From contig CAMPIQ010000075.1 of NCBI GenBank assembly GCA_946886475.1, positions 1 through 16,857 on the forward strand: DNA of 16,857 bases, in the 5' to 3' direction. The stretch is from an uncultured Chitinophagales bacterium. GTDB taxonomy: Bacteria; Bacteroidota; Bacteroidia; Chitinophagales; Chitinophagaceae. Positions within the stretch are counted from its first letter, which is position 1, and every line of letters begins with the position of its first letter. The position numbers and the translations under genes were made by a program. Below the pieces are notes generated by a model, which was not told the DNA's origin, made no database searches, and saw only the letters and a program-made list of their open reading frames with translations. Positions 14,440-16,857 of this stretch are shown piece by piece.

Positions 14440-14958
14440 ATGGTCAAACAGATTCCATGGATCAGGCGATCCTTTAATTTTGATTTTCCTGTCAGCCTCT
14501 TTCCTGTCATATTCAGCCGGCTTGAAGGAAGCATTTTCCGGTTGCACAGTATATTGCTGAATGCAGATGAAGAATTCTGCAGTCGCTGTGAAAATTCATG
14601 GTCGGTAAAAGAAAACCTGGGCCATTTATATGATCTTGAGGAATTATGGTGGAAAAGACTGGAAGACTTTCAACTAAGAAGAACTGTTCTTACAGCAGCG
14701 GATATGACCAATGCCAAAACAAATCAATCAGGTCATAACGAAAAAACTCTTGAACAGCTGCTGCAGCAATTTACAACCGGGCGACAGAAAATCCTTGAAT
14801 ACATTTATCTCCTTGATGAAGAAATGCTGGAAAGAACAAGTCTTCATCCGCGGCTGAATCAGCCAATGCGGCTGGTTGACTCATTATTTTTTGTTGCGGA
14901 ACACGATGACCATCATATTGCCACCATTTCCTCCAGATTGAGAAAGCCTGCAGGATAG
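14440..14958 (+). CDS. DinB family (DUF664/YfiT-like fold) protein
   Basis: A 172-residue protein of the DinB/YfiT four-helix superfamily. The opening 'WIRRSFNFDFPVSLFPVIFS' followed by 'RLEG' is typical of bacteroidotal members. Helix 2 has 'WSVKENLGHLYDLEELWW' with His62, and the last conserved helix has 'FFVAEHDDHHIATI' with His155 and His159, together the usual three-histidine metal site. Members bind a divalent metal; several are thiol-dependent S-transferases, but many have no assigned substrate, and no substrate can be named here. The ATG at 14440 has no clear ribosome site. It converges on the phosphatase gene, with only 6 bases between the two stop codons. Confidence 0.9.
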   Translation: MVKQIPWIRRSFNFDFPVSLFPVIFSRLEGSIFRLHSILLNADEEFCSRCENSWSVKENLGHLYDLEELWWKRLEDFQLRRTVLTAADMTNAKTNQSGHNEKTLEQLLQQFTTGRQKILEYIYLLDEEMLERTSLHPRLNQPMRLVDSLFFVAEHDDHHIATISSRLRKPAG

Positions 14959-14964
14959 GTTAAA

Positions 14965-16584
14965 TTATTTCCGATCAGTGATCTCTTCTATCACATGTCC
15001 AACACTTGCATTCGGAACCTGAATATGCAACAGGTTGGCAAGGGTAGCTGCAATATCCGTCATATATACTTCCCTGCTTGTTTTCCCGGCAGGAATATTC
15101 CAACCATACCACAAAAGTGGAATTCTTGAATCATACGGATTCCAGTGTGAATGTGATGCACCTGTCTGCCATCTTTCGTACCATTGCGGCTTCACTATAA
15201 ATTGAAGGTCGCCTGATAATTTTTGATTGAATCCGTTTGCCACCATCATTCTTAGCCGCCCTGGAAGCAGGCTATTGGCAATTGAAGGATCAATGATGTG
15301 AGAAATGGCCGGATGTTTAATTAGATAATCTTTCAAAAAGGATTTTATTTCATTCCTGTCAAGACCTGCTTTAAGAATAATACTGTCATTCAGGTACAAC
15401 TGATAGTTGATGGTTTGAGCAACAATTCCGGGCACCCCATATCTCTTATGGAGTGTATCTGCCATCTGGCGTCTTACAGCATTGTGGTCAAGCACACCAC
15501 CGGGTAATTTATGATCATTCAAAAAATACGGATTATGCGCCACGCCATGATCTGCCGTAATGAATAACAGGTAATTGCCTTTACCTAAACGTGTATCCAG
15601 GTATTTTAAAAAATTGGCAAGGTCAATATCCAGCCTCAGGTAATTGTCTTCCACCTCAATGGAATTGGGTGTGAATGTATGGCCTATATAATCGGGTGAT
15701 GAAAAACTGACAGCAAGAAAATCCGTTTCATTCCTTGCACCCAGCTGTTCCGCCTCAATTGCCGCCTTTGCCATCTCAATGGTGTAGGTATTACCAAATG
15801 GTGAGGTTTTAAAGGCATCATACCTGTTTCTTGTAATGGTATCTGTACGGTGTGGGAAGCTGATATCTTCACCCGGCATCCTGGACTCATAAATATTACT
15901 GTCCGCTGTACTTTGTTTATATGTACTGAGTGGATACAAAGTGTTCCAGCCCTTTTTAATATACTGATCCGGCAGTTTTTTATCGTTGAATCTTTTAACC
16001 CAGGCAGGCAGTTCATTCATATAATAGCTGCTGGTGATCCAGCCGCCGGTAGCATTATCAAACCAATAAGATCCATTGGAACTATGTCCGCCAGGCAAAA
16101 TTGATCCCCTGTCCTTCAATGCAATGGCAATGGTTTTATTTCTGAAATTGGTGGCCAGCCTTAATTCATCTGCAATGGTATTACTCCACATATTGCGGGG
16201 AGACATTTTACCCGCAGCAGAACTGCTTCCCACACCTTCAACACTATTATCTTCTGTACAGTAAACGATTTTTTTCTGCAGTTCATCATACCAGTTATTG
16301 CCCATTATTCCATGGAATGCAGGCACAGAACCCGTAAATACACAGGCATGTCCCATAGCAGTAACGGTGGGCGTATAGGGTATATAGGTATTCTCGCAAT
16401 TGAATCCCTCCTTCATGATTTTTTTAAATCCATCATTACCAAAACGGTCGAAATAACGGTATAGGTAATCCCAGCGCATCTGGTCTATAACCACCCCTAC
16501 TACAAGTTTTGGTCTTTGAAGTTTTTGGGCCTGTACAAATGAAGAGCCCAGGGCTATAACAATAATGATCATCAATTTCCGCAT
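14965..16584 (-). CDS. pafA: PafA-type alkaline phosphatase
   Basis: A 539-residue secreted phosphatase of the alkaline phosphatase superfamily. The signal peptide is MRKLMIIIVIALGSSFVQAQ, with cleavage probably near Ala19. Metal and catalytic residues follow the PafA pattern: Asp34 ('VVIDQMRWDY'), nucleophile Thr75 in 'TPTVTAMGH', Asn96 ('GNNW'), Lys157 and Arg159 in 'LKDRGSILPGGH', Asp298 and His302 ('SSPDYIGHTF'), Asp345-His346 ('TADHG') and His478 ('TGASHSHWNPYDSRIPLLWY'). The Lys-x-Arg pair and Asn identify the monoesterase PafA rather than diesterase relatives. In Bacteroidota PafA is periplasmic, Zn-dependent, releases phosphate from many monoesters and is often expressed even when phosphate is plentiful. 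All key residues are present. Length fits the family (about 545). Its 3' end is 6 bases from the DinB gene stop. Confidence 0.93.
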   Translation of the reverse strand: MRKLMIIIVIALGSSFVQAQKLQRPKLVVGVVIDQMRWDYLYRYFDRFGNDGFKKIMKEGFNCENTYIPYTPTVTAMGHACVFTGSVPAFHGIMGNNWYDELQKKIVYCTEDNSVEGVGSSSAAGKMSPRNMWSNTIADELRLATNFRNKTIAIALKDRGSILPGGHSSNGSYWFDNATGGWITSSYYMNELPAWVKRFNDKKLPDQYIKKGWNTLYPLSTYKQSTADSNIYESRMPGEDISFPHRTDTITRNRYDAFKTSPFGNTYTIEMAKAAIEAEQLGARNETDFLAVSFSSPDYIGHTFTPNSIEVEDNYLRLDIDLANFLKYLDTRLGKGNYLLFITADHGVAHNPYFLNDHKLPGGVLDHNAVRRQMADTLHKRYGVPGIVAQTINYQLYLNDSIILKAGLDRNEIKSFLKDYLIKHPAISHIIDPSIANSLLPGRLRMMVANGFNQKLSGDLQFIVKPQWYERWQTGASHSHWNPYDSRIPLLWYGWNIPAGKTSREVYMTDIAATLANLLHIQVPNASVGHVIEEITDRK

Positions 16585-16857
16585 CTGCTAAATTTAAAGA
16601 GATAAAATTAGTTGTAGTATGATGAAGCTTATATTAATTTCTAAATAAATTACTGTTACCGGTTAATGAATGCCGGGGAACAACCTGAACATGGATGTTG
16701 TTTGATAAAGTAACCTTGTTCAATATCCCCTGCAGTCAGGGACGGGGGCGGGGAATTTCCACCGGGGCGCCATTTACTGAGGTAATTTCAAAAATAAGTG
16801 CCGTCCGTGTTTATACTTAGAAAAATCTATTGTATTCTTAAGAGAATCAAAAAAATC
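16585..16857. other. upstream region of pafA, with a G-rich tract
   Basis: 273 bases with no convincing complete gene. On the minus strand TATTTTTG (16796-16789) is a perfect TAnnTTTG and could start a pafA transcript with a leader of about 200 bases. The plus strand has four runs of three or more G at 16739-16741, 16744-16748, 16750-16753 and 16764-16767, a potential G-quadruplex in otherwise AT-rich DNA; on the pafA transcript it would be C-rich. A 5-bp stem (ATTCT-taag-AGAAT) lies near 16834-16848. Confidence 0.4.

Noticed and set aside
14292..14547. Two minus-strand open frames around the start of the DinB gene
   Set aside because: They are antisense to the conserved DinB N-terminus and the intergenic hairpin, with no recognisable features.
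1..16857. CRISPR array, tRNA/rRNA genes, insertion sequences, phage or toxin-antitoxin genes
   Set aside because: Looked for regularly spaced repeats, tRNA-like structures, transposase/integrase motifs and small paired ORFs; none was seen. The only spaced repeats are the PAS-coding segments in the kinase gene.

Overview
The window looks like a chromosomal segment of a Bacteroidota bacterium, most likely a Chitinophagaceae-type relative. The reasons are a PorW/SprE-type secretion protein, the bactofilin plus AtpZ pair, a PafA-type alkaline phosphatase, DUF4846 and 'PGYPHYP'-motif proteins, moderate-to-low GC, weak Shine-Dalgarno sites, and several near-matches to the Bacteroidota promoter consensus (TTTG, about 19 bases, TAnnTTTG). 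No tRNA, rRNA, CRISPR array, transposase, phage gene or integration site was seen. The family assignment rests on recalled family features, not on a search.

Layout. Bases 1-969 (minus strand) hold a compact operon. It encodes a membrane-anchored coiled-coil protein that looks like the N-terminus of a bacteroidotal M23 peptidase without its catalytic domain, then a bactofilin, then the start of an AtpZ/AtpI-type protein that runs off the left edge and begins inside the bactofilin gene. Divergent from it is a 1007-residue TPR protein of the PorW/SprE type (1105-4128), a type IX secretion component. After a 272-base gap comes a class A penicillin-binding protein (4401-6833), preceded by a 19-codon leader-like ORF that overlaps its start by 4 bases. 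A small RDD membrane protein follows (6946-7362). A DUF4846 lipoprotein (minus, 7437-8255) is divergent from a two-gene unit encoding a highly acidic disordered protein and a small lipoprotein (8402-9395). A very large soluble histidine kinase with seven predicted PAS domains fills 9485-13477. It is followed by a DUF72 protein, a DinB-family protein and, convergent with the latter, a PafA-like alkaline phosphatase (14965-16584, minus). The last 273 bases are the pafA upstream region and contain an unusual G-rich tract.

Taken together, the left half is an envelope neighbourhood: cytoskeleton (bactofilin), peptidoglycan polymerase (PBP1A) and secretion (PorW). The right half is accessory housekeeping: signalling, lipoproteins and phosphate scavenging. 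I see no clearly new multi-gene defence or mobile system. The most interesting items are the peptidase-less bactofilin partner, the leader ORF coupled to the PBP gene, the acidic protein with conserved motifs and an A10 tract, and the PAS array with DNA-level internal duplication.
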